Shown piece by piece: positions 36,060 through 49,900 of a stretch of 64,000 nt of DNA; position 1 is the stretch's first letter; each line of letters starts with the position of its first letter. The DNA comes from Mycteria americana (lineage: Eukaryota; Chordata; Aves; Ciconiiformes; Ciconiidae), in NCBI RefSeq assembly GCF_035582795.1, contig NC_134370.1:37311501-37375500 (forward strand), in the 5' to 3' direction. Both the position numbers and the translations under genes were made by a program. The notes below the pieces were generated by a model. That model did not search any database and had not been told where the DNA came from. It was given only the letters and a program-made list of their open reading frames with translations.

Positions 36060-39000
36060 AGAAAATTTTGTATAGGTAACACTTTTCAAGGTTTAAGATT
36101 CAAGTTTGTAGAGGAAAACTTTGCATTTTACCTGAAAACTACTTAAAAAATTTAACTGTGTGGCATTTACAAATAGATGGGCTGTGAGGTGGGAGTTAGT
36201 ACTTCTGTTCACAGCTACTCCAAGTAAATCCTGGGCAGTTTAAGTGAAGTTGCTCCAGATCTATACTGCAATGTACCTAAGGGCAGAAGCTGCACTATTA
36301 GAGGTTTTATTTACAGAAGAGGGCCTGATTCTACTTATTTTTCTGAACAGAAGCAGTAGTAGCCATACATCAGTTATAACAGCAATTAAAAAATCCCTTG
36401 AACAGCAGACATTTACATTAAAGCAAAGAGCAGCAGTATGTGAAGATATTTAAAACACCGCCACCACCAGTCTTTTCACTATTTACAAAATGATGTAACA
36501 GCAAGCAAGAAACAGGTACCAGCCTCTTTTAGACTTGCAATCAAATGAGAGTCTTAAGGTCTAGAATTTATAAAATGGATTAGAGACAGAAGAAAATGCA
36601 AAATATGCTTAGAACATTAAAAAGATTATATTGGAAAATATACATAAAGAAGTAGGATGTTTCCTAAACAGGGACATAACCTTTAGCCTACTTGTTCTTA
36701 AAGGGATTTTGTTTCCATCAGAAGCTGTTACACTCCTGGGCTTGGAGGATCTCTCCTTATTTTCCCTTATTTACTTACATTACTTGGAAATGGGAGTTCA
36801 GTTATCTGAATTTCTTGATTCATTACAAGGAATAGAATTCACAGCTACTAATGTGTCTAAAACAGAAAAGTAAAGTACCTTTTTGTACATAGCTTTCTAA
36901 ATACAATTATTAAAAATATCTTACATTCATACCCCCAAACACACACAAGACGGCTAACCTTAGTTCTCTGCTCCAGCCTAACCTTTCCTATGCCTGGAGT
37001 CTCAAAGTCCATCTTGCAGCAGCTACAGCTTGTCAACAGGCAGTAACGGAAACGGCGACAATGGCAACTGTTAAGTGAGAATTCCTGCAAGGACGTAAGA
37101 ATGTGATTGTGATCGTTAAACGTCTGCAAGACAGATCACTTGTGTAATCTCTTAGCTTGTCTTTCATAGCTGTAATCATACACTTGAAACACCCATGTAA
37201 CTGTTAGTGTTCAATAGCATATGGGTAAATGCAATTTATGTCCAATTAAATTAAATTGAAAAGGATATAGCCTCTAACATCTGCTAAACCTTCCAGTTTC
37301 CAAACAGAGGTGCTGGGCATACAGGTCCAGAGCCTTGCTGTGTAAAGGCCACAAAGGTGCCACTATGCAGAGAAAGAAGCAGCAGTTTGCTAGCTGTCCT
37401 GATACTGGGGTTTCATACAAAAGCAGTCTCAATTAAAGTAATGGTAGCTTGAAAAGCCAGACAGGAACAACATGTACCGACTAAAATTACTCATTTTTAA
37501 CTACAACTGAAGGCCAAAGAAGATGTTCAAATGCTTTTTGCATTAAATCTGCTATTTGCAGATAACCTCTTTATTATGATAAAGAGTGTTTTGAAAAAAC
37601 TGTTTTAGGGCATCAAGCATTCAAAGCTGTCTCTCACCAAATAAAACAGAGGATCTGGCATTCTCTTCAGTTTTGCTGAGATACCACTACTGCTGTTTTC
37701 TTAGGAAAAGCTCAGATTCTTTCAGTGATGATTCAGCAACGAGTCTAACAAGCCTCAAACAAGAGGAAATGAAAGGGTTTGGTGTCACACTGCGCAAGCT
37801 TCCTGCAGTGCGATTTTCCTGCCTTCCATGTAAGGATTTTCAGGTCAAGTCACTGCCAAAACAAACTGTGGAAACTAATTCTACCTTTGTGAATATTTTA
37901 TCCTGCATATCACTTGACTAATAAGAGAATATGGCCATAAATATAGGGTCTCGGAAACTTAGAAAGCTTGTGCAATGAGTTGGCTACTGGAAACTGAATT
38001 AGTAGACTGAAGAAGTTCATGCAGTTGGTTTTGTTCATGGCATGCTCTGATGCCTCTCAAGATAATAGGTGCCCAAGGTCTCTGCTGTTAGTGTCCCAGG
38101 AAAGCAAAAAATGTTGCCCTCAATGCACTTGTTTGATGATGTAGGTAATGAACCAGTCAAGAGTAGGGAACTGCTGACTGCTGGAGTCAGGCATCCCATT
38201 TTCAATCCTAAATAACACCAGTTTAGGGCTATTATTTGTAACTAGCATTGCAATTCCTCCCCTTGATACTGGTTCATTATAAGACAGATTTTTATAGTCT
38301 GCAAAATTATTGGTGTTTTCATTGACACCACAGATTGCTGCCTACTGTGTTTTTACTAGAGTTTGTCCTTCTTACTGCTTACTCAACAGTTATCTGCAAA
38401 GTTATCTTCAGTTATCTGCTCAACAGATATCTGCAATTACTGTATACATTTTGCTAGCCCCATGATATGGCAGCAGTGTGCCATGCACTGCCACTCAGTG
38501 CCAGTGTTCTGTGCTGCTGCACACTGGGGAACCATGGGACGGTTTCTGTGCAGCCACAAAGACCCTTTTGTTCCAAAGTCCCAATCAGGAAAAATTAAAG
38601 GGAAGGCTCAAGGCATATCAAGGCCAATTCCACATCTCAGTCTAAACAATCCAGAAGGTCAGGCAAAGAGAAAGACTGAATTCAAAACTAGATCTTAATT
38701 TTGGAGCTTAGATTCCAATTTTGGCTATAGAAAGGCTAAATTATTACTAATTATCATTAATCAAACCTGTAATAGCATAGTTGTTCCTCTGGTGGTATCT
38801 TTTCGCTCACTAGAAAGATGGTTTTATAGATATTTTAGAAAATATATTGAATTCAGCCTTATTTCTATCTAGCCCAGAGACCTCATCAGGCTTTATGCTT
38901 GGTCTCATTTGAACCAAAGCTGTTCTCCCCTGACTGTGAAATCTGAATGGCTCAGCCTACCCAGTGCTTCCCTCAATCATCAGCCCTCTGTAGTCCTTGG

Positions 39001-42000
39001 AGAGTATAACTCCTTGTAGAAAAAAAACCAACAATAAACTGGACATCTCTCAAGGCATAAGCAAGGCATAATTAATAATTGTAACGGGATTGTCTGGTAG
39101 CCTCAGCAACATTTGCTGAAACTCAACATTTTCCATTTAATTAGAAATATCACATAATTCAAAACATCTTAAAACTTCAGTAGCCAAGCAGTGCCTCGGA
39201 CTGCTACATTTGACTAGTACCCAACTTCCTCCTTACTAAAAATAGAATAAAAAGTTATCTTCTACACAAGCTGAAAATAGAGGAGAGTTAGATATAATAT
39301 TCTGACCCTGGGTGAGCTCTAAAGAAAAGTGACGGCTCTCTAAGGATTAAGAATTTGGCATCACATTCATTCTCATCAATATCTTGCTTCCCAACACCAG
39401 AAGGAGCACTCTGCTCCCCTTCTACCCCTTCTGCTCCAATGGGCAGAAGGAAGGAAGTTGTTCCAGCTCCTTTGCTGGGGAACTGTTTGTTTTCTCCCAT
39501 TCACACCTGCTCAACTGCCCTCAGAGGGGCAGAGACAGAGTTGAACCAGTGATTTGTCCATTTGCTTCCTATGTGTTCACTCAGGACTGTGACAGAGAAG
39601 AAGTGGGTCTTCCATGTACGGCTGTGCTGTCAAGCCTGGTCATCCGAAAGGAAGATGCTTTATATAACTGCAATACAGCTAGCCAAAATGAACCATCAGT
39701 ACAAGGAAGTTTTGATTTGACTACTTTAACTTCCTCTGTCATTTTATATTTTCACCAGGTATAGGCACCCCTGGTTTTGTTGTTTTGCAGTAATTTGCAT
39801 GTAATTTTCCTCCTTTTGCTATCAGACAGTGGGTTCTTCATTATACTTTTTTGCAAACTAGAATTATAAAGCTATTTTGCCAATCTAAACACATCTTCTT
39901 TGAGAGCATCTCCTCATATTGCAGTAATACTCCTTAAGGGAATTAGCAAAAATTATTTCTCACATTAGCAGAAATTATTTCTTTCATGTTTCAATGCATT
40001 GTTCAAAAGATGAATAAAAGATATGCAAGACCCAGCAAATAACCACACTGAACAAACAGCTGCTCTACTATGGTTATCTGCAGGAAAGCTGCACTGTGAT
40101 TAACAACCTCTGTTGAAACAGACATAGCACTTAAATGAGAAAATCAAGCAATAGCTATACAACAGAGGAAAATGAAACCCTGAATAGTCACAGGCAGATG
40201 ATTTTCATATACCCTCTCAACAAAATTATTGCAGGAGTTCTTTAACTTCATTTGACTTCAGCAGGTTTTGATCACACAGTATTATTTCCCTACTTGCATT
40301 TCATCCTTAGAGTGTCCAATGTTCTCTAAAGAACTGCATCGTCTTTTTTAAGCTCTGATGACATTTACAGACATTGAGATGAAATGAAGATGTACCATTC
40401 TGAAATGTTTCAGAAAGAGTTGCCAAGAAATGTAGCAAGCTAAATTTTGCAACCATGTAAAATACCTCTCCAACCATATAAAATACAGCCTTCCACTGTA
40501 GCATCTAAAGCTATACAAAGATACATACAGCTGGATGTTATCATTTAGCCTTAGCCACATGTAGAGAGGTTAGCGTGGAGCTGCATCCCTCCAAAGATAT
40601 TCTGAGAAACTGTACCTTCTATGACATCCCACTAAAAGCACACACTGCTCTCTTCTTGCAGGCCAAGCCAGCTGCACAGTGCAGAGAAAAGAGCTGACTG
40701 TGGCTCTGCTCCTTCCCTTCTAAGTAGATACAAGGTGGCACATGGGGAGGAGGTCTAAAGCAAACTTGCCCTATGTTACAGCTATATTCTAGGTCTGCAG
40801 TTCATTCATGTGCGAGGTTTGTCTTCCAGGCTGTAAAGTCCTCATGTTAGAATGTATTCAAACTCTTCGGAGTTGAAACTGTAGCTTTAACTGTGACCTT
40901 TACAGCACATAGTATGCTATCAGCACATAAACAAGATAATATAACCCCTTAAACACGTTCCGCTTCAGTAAGGTTGCACAGCTGTTTAAGAAGTAGAAGC
41001 TGAGCAAGCAAAAGTAGTATCCATAGAGTGGGAACTTTAAGCCTCATGGAGACCTCTTTGTTGTCTTAAGAGGTTAAATTACATACTCTGTCCAGTCATG
41101 AAACAGCTTACAACATTATCTCATGTGGGCTTCCCAAACCAATGTTCTCTTATGTGCCACAGCTTCGCTGAAACACTGTGCCAGATAATTTAATGCCAAG
41201 TGTTCAATTAGTATTCCAGACCCTGGCTCAGTTGCAGGGACTAGATTGGGTGCTTAGAAGCATATAATGTATATGGTATTTTATTTGTCATTTTTCATAC
41301 ATGCACAACCTTACCAATATTTTGGTTGGGTGCCTTTGTTGTCTTACTGATTTTGCTTGTTTCATATTACCAAAATAAAACAATAAAATTAATAAATCAA
41401 AAATGCCAAATATTTGCATAAGAAAAAGAACTTCAATATAACAAATTGTCCCTTAGGCAGAGGGATTAAGGTCTCAAAATGCACATCAGAATATGATAGC
41501 TTTATGTTCATTCATTGAAGAAGAATATAAACAGTTTAAACGGAAGCCTTCCTTTTTGTAAATAAGAAAGAAGAGCTGTCACTCACATTCCAGGAAGAAA
41601 TACTGCAGCAGTACAAGATATTACCACCTCATTTGCTTTTTACCAGCTCTTTTCCAGGGACAACTGTCCCACTAGCAGAGGAGAAAGCCTTTCACAGCAG
41701 AGATACCTTTTTTACTTTTCTTCTCTTTCTCTGGCAACTTAAGATGTTACATAAGGCTATGAATGGAAATTGCTGAGGCAAGAGCATGCATGTTCCCTTC
41801 TCTTGATACCATGATAGGAACAGAACCTTCTGCAGTGCAACAAATCAGACACCTTGGGGTAGGAATATTTGCAACCATCACAGCAAGACTTGCCAGACCG
41901 TAAATGAAGTAGGAGAGAGGTACTCTGCACTGCATATTCTGAGAGACAGATCCAGTAAATAGTCATGCACCTGTTTCAGTATCTGTGAGGTACCAGCTCC

Positions 42001-42993
42001 TTGAAAGGTTGTGAAGAGTATTTGTCTTGTCTTCATATTTAAGCCACCTTAAGATGAGTGTGTTAATAGGATGTCTGAATCCCTCTACCTTCATAATGGC
42101 TCTTGTGTAAAGAAAAGGGAGAATATTATGCAGAAGTACTTTCTTAAGTATCAAAAGGGATACTTTAGCTTTGCTTATCAGGCATGCAGGTTAAGTATGG
42201 GCTTTCTGATACTATCTTCTCATCTGTGATACATTTTTTCAGAATCAGGATGACCTAAGATAATGATTTTGAAAGGCTTGTAGTACAAATGATGTTCTTA
42301 TCGAGTAATGACATAATTCTCTACTTACTTTAAATAGTTTATTAGACATAATGCTTAATTTAAGAAGGTATAGTACATTTAGCACCATTATTGTTTCCTA
42401 TAATGCAATATCTTTAAGAATTTTAAATGAAAAATTGACATTATAGAATATTTTTGTTCTTCTCTCCCCTTCTCCTTCCTCCTCTCATCCCCCAAATGCT
42501 TTTTGAGGGTTCATTTACCTACTACTTCAGTGTCTTTCAAGCTAAATTTACTTAATTTAAAAGTACTGTTATTCTCTCACAAATTTCATTCCTTGAAATA
42601 TCAAGCATTTAATCTATCTGATGAGGTTGTTTCTTAGCTAAGAAACACACATCAGCACTGATAAAGACTTGACATTGAAACTCAGTTAATAGCTCTGTAG
42701 TTAAGTTTTGCCTGGATCAAAGTATAAATTACCACACTTGCAGTTGCTTTAGCTATGTAAGGCTACCAACAGTAGAAAGTGATAAAAAATGGATTTTACT
42801 GGGTAAAGGCAATACTATCTGGCAGTATGTACAGAAGCAGGCCTTTAAAACAAGGCTATATGTACAAGTTAATATCAGCACACAGATGCACCTTGAAAAT
42901 GTTGTGTTCTGCTTTTCAGAAGCCTGTAATTGTGTGCAATCAAAAAATTTGCTATTGATAAGGTGTGGTCCTATTTGTCCTTTTTGTTGGCAG

Positions 42994-43932
42994 CATGCAA
43001 GACGACAGTTTAGAATCCTCAACTTCAATATCTCAACTTCTGAGAGAAAGTTATTTAGCTGAAACTAAACATCAAGGGAAGAGTGAAAGAAGCAGATCAG
43101 AACCAGCTTCTCACAATTTCCATTACGGCAACGCTTCTGGTGATTCAGATGAGGTAGCTGCCCAAGATGACCTTCCAGATCTCTCTGCCTTTTTGAGCCA
43201 AGAAGAGTTACATGAAAGTGTAAACTTGGCAAGACAAGCTATTGATCAGAATCCACTGGAAACTAAACAGGATGAGCTTCAGGTACATTCACAGCACCCC
43301 CCAGATCAGCTGAAAACCACAGGAAAACACAAACAAATGGCCCAGTCTACAGCTTTGAAAACATCAGACAATGGCCTGCACTCAAACTTTTGTCAGGACC
43401 ATGTCAGAAATACAAAGGGCTCCAAAGGGAGCTCTCAAGACCTAAAGAAACAACACCTTCCTTCTGAATCAGAATCAAAAAAGGAATTCCTAAACAAGGC
43501 AGCAGATTTTATTGAGGAGCTCTCATCACTTTTCAAAGCTCACAATTCTGAAAGAGTAAGACCCCGTACATGCAAAAACTACAGGAGCAAAATTGATTCT
43601 AAGAATAAGTCTGCTCAAAAAGGTAGCTCTAGCCTATCTAGCACGTCAGAAAGCAGAGAAAGGCTTTCCATTCCAGTACCTCAAGACTTGGAAAACAAAG
43701 CAGAGAAAACATTTGAACAAACAGATGATCAACAGGCGGCAAACTTGGAATCTCTCAATCAATTAACAAGTGCAGAGCTAAAACCAGAGTCAGAATCTGC
43801 ATCTGTATATTCTGATGAGCCTATTGGACAACCACCACGCTTTACTCAAAAACTGAAGAGCAGGGAAGTTCCTGAAGGAACCAAAGTGCAATTGGACTGC
43901 ATTGTGGTAGGAATCCCAGCACCTGAAGTCAG
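42994..43932 (+). CDS. MYPN: MYPN first coding exon (residues 1-313)
   Basis: The acceptor TTTGTTGGCAG ends at 42993; the exon starts with a single C and then ATG at 42995, so almost all 5' UTR lies in upstream exon(s). The exon encodes the long N-terminal region: SISQLLRESYLAE, an acidic DDLPDLSAFLSQEEL segment, KAADFIEELSSLF, and Ser/Lys-rich low-complexity stretches. It ends with the start of Ig domain 1 (PPRFTQKLKSREVPEGTKVQ). The N-terminal part corresponds to the CARP-interacting region of the family. The donor is GTCAG|GTAAAC. It ends two bases into Arg313. Confidence 0.95.
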
Positions 43933-46900
43933 GTAAACATATTCTGCACTTGCCATTTTGTATTTCTGTAACAGTAGGTGTATGCCTTACTCTTTCCAGA
44001 TATTTTGATGTGTATGTTTCAGTAATCTGTAGCAAAAGTCCCTTAATCTTGGTCATTAAAATTTATTAAGAAAAAAAAATTGCTTTCTTTAAGTCATGCA
44101 AAAGGTTGCTTATATTTTAAGACAACATATTTTGGGACACATTATTTTCTTTGAATTTGAGAGAACTGTTTTTAAATACTGAACTTCCATAATTAAAAGA
44201 AAGTGCTAACTCCTTAGCAAGAAATGTTTAGTTACCTTTACGGAAATCAAGACCGATTGTGTAAACTGGCTAAAAACACCAATGGCTGTGAAACCTCAGG
44301 CTGATGTCTGAAGGTATTTGAGATGAGTAAACATAGGTTCCTATAAACCAAAACCATCCATACATGAACAGAGAGGAAAGGACTTCATTTAAGTTATTAT
44401 ACAAATAACCAGGAACAGCTCAGTTCTAATTCAGATTCTGACAACAATTCTGCTGTGACCTTAGAAAAAACGCTTCCATTTTATCAGTATAAGACACCCT
44501 TATTAATTGATACTTATTCATGTTGTGTGACTAGCACACTAATTCTGATGCTTCAGTCTTCACCTATGGATATCTATGAGGATTTTGAAACTTAAATAAG
44601 TAACATTTGCAAAAATCACTGGAGATGAATGGAAATGTGAAAAAGCTACACTTTATTTGTCAAAGACATCAGTGGAATGAGAAACAGGTTATTCTAACTT
44701 TTAAATTAATCTCGAAAATTCTTAGATCTCATCAGCATTTCTAAATCTCAATTTGTTCATATAGAGCTCATTAGCCAAATTTACTTCTCAATTACAGTGG
44801 TGGAATTATATTTCCTTTGCTGGGACTGTACCAATTCAATAGAAAGGAAAATTCTATCCATCTTTTAGAGATGTACTATACATATTTGCATCCTAATATC
44901 TGCAATATCATAAACAGATACCCTTAGTCTAGATGGTTGCCTATCCTTTTATAGGCATTTTAGAAATCTGTGTTGCTTTTCTAAATATTGTAAAGAACTG
45001 CTTGCATCTTCAGCATCTAATTAAAGGACTCTGAGCTTCACATATGGTCCACTTTTTCCAATTGTCAGCTCATTGTCTTCCTTATATACCTAGACAATGC
45101 TGGGTACAGCACTACTACCACTTCTACTGCAGTCAACACCTTTTATCATCCTTCTCACTGAACTAATAGGCACTATCATCAAATGAAAACTATCTCAACG
45201 TCCAAAGACAGAAGCTCCAAAGATTTTTGTGGTAAAGAATCTTTGTCTTCCACTCCCTTGGATTTCTGGCACATCAGCTGCTAATTTTTCAGAAGGAAGA
45301 AGCTTTTACAACACAATATTAAGTACATAGGAACAAGGATCTACAAATGAATCCTCTTGTTTTGGCCTGTCTGCAGTTATGGACAACCTTGTCAGGAAGA
45401 CAAGAAGTTACTCAGTTCATAGGATCCCTGAACTGTGTGTGAGTGCCAGATCACTTTGCCCTACTTAGTGCCTTTAGTAGCAACATGTAGGTTCTCAGTC
45501 CCTAACAAGACCTTGATCCATGGTGCCACACAGGGTGTCTTGTCCATGACAGGAATGTGAATGTCCAAAGGACTAAATGGTTTGTTTATAGAAGATGAAT
45601 CTGTTCTAAAGCTGGGGGAAATACCTTGTTTGAGAAGAATATGCTTTCTACTATGCTTCATGTCTAAACTCACTGCTTTAATTAACAATTTTGAGGCATT
45701 CCCTTGATGGATCTTATGCCATTATAAATGTTGTATTGTGTTCAGCCCTTAAATTCATAGAGGACTCTGATCAAAAGAGAAAACAGTGCCAGAAATCTGG
45801 GGGGTTTGACAGAAAACAGACAGGAAATATCATCATCCCCTAGATACTAGCACCACTCTCTGAAGACTTCTCTTGCTTATAAAGACTTTGAGACTTATTT
45901 CTCCAGGCACTTGCCTTGATAAATCTTTTTGATATTAAAAATGTCAGTAGGATTCCTGGACATGAGAAATAATTTTTTTCTTCTCTCATCATTCATAGTT
46001 TATAATACAAAGAAAACAACTGAAATACTCTTCTCTTATGTATATCTGTACACAAACTCAATCTGGCTTTCTTTGTATTCAGAAAAGGTGAACACTGAAT
46101 TGCTTGCTTATAGACATGTACTCCAGTGCACAATGTTAATTTTATATATTCCTCCAGAAGGCCACAACACCATCCTTATAACAGGACATCATGTCCATGC
46201 CGTTGACACATACATAAAACTGACAAGGTATTCATGCCATCTAAGTTTAGGCGTTTAACAACTATCTGAATTAGAAGCTGACACTATAAAGTCACTGAAG
46301 CCTCACAAGGGCAGATCGGAGAACCCAGGAACAATGACTCATCCCATGGAGTATCCAGGGATGGCCAGAATGCCTATGCACCCAATTCAGGGACCGCTTG
46401 ATTCCACAGAATTGGATGATGGGTATCTTTGTAACCTGGGTCTATTTTTGTCCCAACAAAACTGAAGCTTTTCCATTGAAACTTCTATCTCAACATTTGA
46501 ATTTGTTTACTGTAAATAATAAAATAAGCTACTTATGTGAATGACAATCAATACAGGAGCTGTTACACTTTTATAGAATAAGCATCCATCAGACTTTTCC
46601 AACGATAATATACTGCTTCAAACAGAAATGCACACTTGGTTTACTGTCTCATACTTGTAGCCAGATCAGAGTCTTAGAGGAGCTAACACAGAAGTCCAGA
46701 ACTCACACACTGATGCCCCAAGGCCAAGGGAAGATGCCCCAAGGCCAGGGAGAAAGAAGTCCTATAGGGAAAATCAGTCCCAAGCAGTCAAGCTGAAGAA
46801 AAAGATCAGGGTCAGCTTTCAGTTTCACTATTTAAACTAACAAATAGAAGATAAAACACAAGGGGGTAAGTTTGAACTTTCTCTCCCCCTATGGTTTTGT

Positions 46901-49900
46901 GTGTGTGTGTGTATGTACTGCTGTACTAAGGAGAAAGCTCTGAACATTAGCTGTTGAACAGAGTTTCCTGGTCATAATTGTTTGTTAACAAAACTTTTGT
47001 CCTGTTCATCCAAGATTCTTTCAACTCCACCAATGTGTAGGAGTAACACTCAGAAAGGGTGTAAAAAAATTCACTTGCCTAAGTGATAAATATTCACGTG
47101 CTTCCAGTGATCATGGCCTTTTTAGTCACTGCTACAGCAAGAGGAAACGAGAAAATGTAATGTACTTTGGGGTATGTGTTCCATTAACCATGGGGACCAC
47201 GAGAATGCAGGTTTTTTCACTAAAAATAGTGCATGTCTTTGATCTGCCATGCAAAGCTTCCAAAATAGTGAAGGAAGCATCTTGTTGGCCATAGTTGTGG
47301 AACTGTGTCCAGAACTGGGCTCAGAACTGGCAACTGTCTTGCCTTGAGGGTAACAGTTCTCTGAGGTTTGTGGTGAGTTAGTTCAGTATCTGTGGAGTTG
47401 GAAAAGGAGAGAAGAATTCTAATAGATAAGCAAGAGAGATACAAAAATCAGTAGTCCCAGGAAAGGACTAACTGGTAAGGTGGCAACTGATGAAAGAAAG
47501 CTTAATGCTGACTGGCTTTAAGGCATGATTTCTTCTTCCTTCACTTAGCTGAATGACCATGCTCAGTAAACAAGCATCCTTTAGACACACATGTGCTAAT
47601 GTGCATGCTTGCCTGTGCCCTTTGACTTAAAATGGACTTCCTAATCACAGAAAGGAATCCCAAGTTACTTATAATGCTTATAATATATACACTTACAATG
47701 TAGAAGTGGTACTGTGGGAACCCAGAGCATTGTGAAACAAGAACAAGATTCCACAAGCTCTGTAATATAGTTTCTCAGTCAACACTAGGAGCAATCAGAT
47801 GGTTAAACTGATGTAATAGGGATTATGAGAGAGAAATTAGAGACAGGAGATTTAGAAAGAAGCTGATCACAGGAATGGAAAGGACTGGAAAATATGATGG
47901 ACAGATACCACGTTTGAAAGCAAGACAGTACAAAACAAAATTGATGAAGTAAAAAATGGTGTAAATGACATTCATGATGGATCAGGGTCAAAATATCATT
48001 GGCAATGATAAAGCAGTATAATTTACAGGCTTGGTAGGTAACTATCTGGTGTATACGAGGGCTCAGTGAGGGACAGAAAATTGGATGGTGGAGCAAGAGA
48101 AGAAACTGGGAACTGATTTGAAGTATCAGTATATGGAAAGCTAAATCCTGCTTGGCTGAATACAGATAGACCTGTCTAACTGCTTTTTAAGATAACTCAG
48201 CCTTAAAGTAACAGGCCCACATGTCAGAGGAAGCTTATTAAACCTACCTCTCTAGAAAGAAGTTTCAATAAAACATTACCCATTTTTCAGTATCATCAGC
48301 TGAATGCAGTGACATAGAAGAGACAAAGAAAGATTGATACTACAGTATACGGGCCTCTAGCTAGCTCAAATATTAGCTCACAATTAAAGAGCACTACTAC
48401 AATTATTGATTGATTACTTTACTCTGACTAAACTGCAGGCTAGAAATAAGCATTTAAGAGAAGTGTGTAGCATTATTTCCAAAGTGTTAAAGGTTTTGAT
48501 GACCTCCTTCTCATGCTTCCTTCTACAGCTCTGTTTCTGTATGAGTAATGATAGGTGTGACATTCGCTCCTCTCCGTGAGGAGAGCACTCCTTATTCCCT
48601 CAAGTTCAGAGGTGCCTACATTTTTCCAAACTGTTTGGCACATCACTCCTAGGTTAATTTTACTTATGAATCACATTGCATGCTTTGGCATACACAGCTA
48701 TCCTGGAAGTGTCATGAGGATTTGATGTTCTAAAAACAGGCTGTATGTCATAAGGTTTCCATGAAAACATTCTTTAACATAGGCACACAAAGCTTAAAAA
48801 GTGCATTTTAGTGCTGCTTTGTTTTAGGAGACTAGATCTGCAACTAATCACAGATTTTTAGAGACTGAAATAATTTAAGATTTATTAAGATTTTTTTTCC
48901 TCACTGCCAAATGAAAACATTTATCTGTTTTAGTGCTCAAAGCCTAGAGAGCCAAACTTCTCTTATATGCAACTCTGATCAAGTCAATGGATTAAGACCT
49001 AGGATGAATTTGGCACAGTGGACAACACTGCTTGTGCTTAATGTGAACCTGCCTTGTATGATGAAGCTATCATTACAATTCATGGCAGGAATGAAATGTC
49101 AGTGACAGAGAGTATTGCCACTTCAGTCATGCCACGTATCTCAATGTCAGAACTCCCCTTGGAACTGACATTTCATTGCTACCACGTACAACATTTTGAT
49201 GGTAAGAATAAAATAAAATGTTAATAAGCAAGGAGTAGATATGGCCATACCAAAGGTTTACATAAAGCTTAATTTCACAAGAGAGAATTGGTTTTCATTT
49301 ATATGCATTGTGAAGAGATAACATACATGTAGCAGGCTCTTTTTCTTGGCTTAATCTCAAAATACTTTAACATTATGGTTCAAATAGTGACTAAAGAACA
49401 TACTGCATAGGAGAACTAAACAGAGGTTTGAAACAGAAGTTTATTCCCGAAGTTTTAAATCACTTAAGTTGCAAATTTTGAACTAGTCAAAGGAAAAAAT
49501 AACTGCAAAGAAAAGAATTAACTCAATCCTGCTTCATTGTCTGAGTCTACTAAAGGAATATACTATTCACATACTACTAAAATAACTGGAAGAAATAGCT
49601 TACATGATGTATTTAATTTTGCTTATAAGCAATTAGAATTGTGCCTCACAAAGGCATGCAATACAGACTTATCTCTGCACAAACACAATAGGTTAATTGG
49701 AAAAGCTGATCAGCAGGAACACAAAGAGATCTTACACCTTACTGGTGATTATATCACAGCATTTTGTGTAATGTGTTTTGCTTTCTGTGTCACATCAAGC
49801 AGTGAGGAGCCACATTTGAGTGGACACAAAAATATAATATCACTGTACTACATAAGTTATTTTAATGTTCTGAAAAGATGCTGCTGAAAATGAGATCAAA

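Larger units (their letters stand above)
30429..42993. other. Intergenic / MYPN upstream region, second part
   Basis: About 12.6 kb with no recognisable coding exon. It probably contains the MYPN promoter, 5' UTR exon(s) and intron 1, since the first coding exon has only one UTR base. Seen here are a (TTTA)n run at 32827-32848, MEF2-type sites at 32872-32881 (CTATATTTAG) and 39236-39245 (CTAAAAATAG), an E-box CAGCTG near 32920, a 41-bp-period duplication at 35408-35466, and the pyrimidine tract at 35989-36059. Confidence 0.6.
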
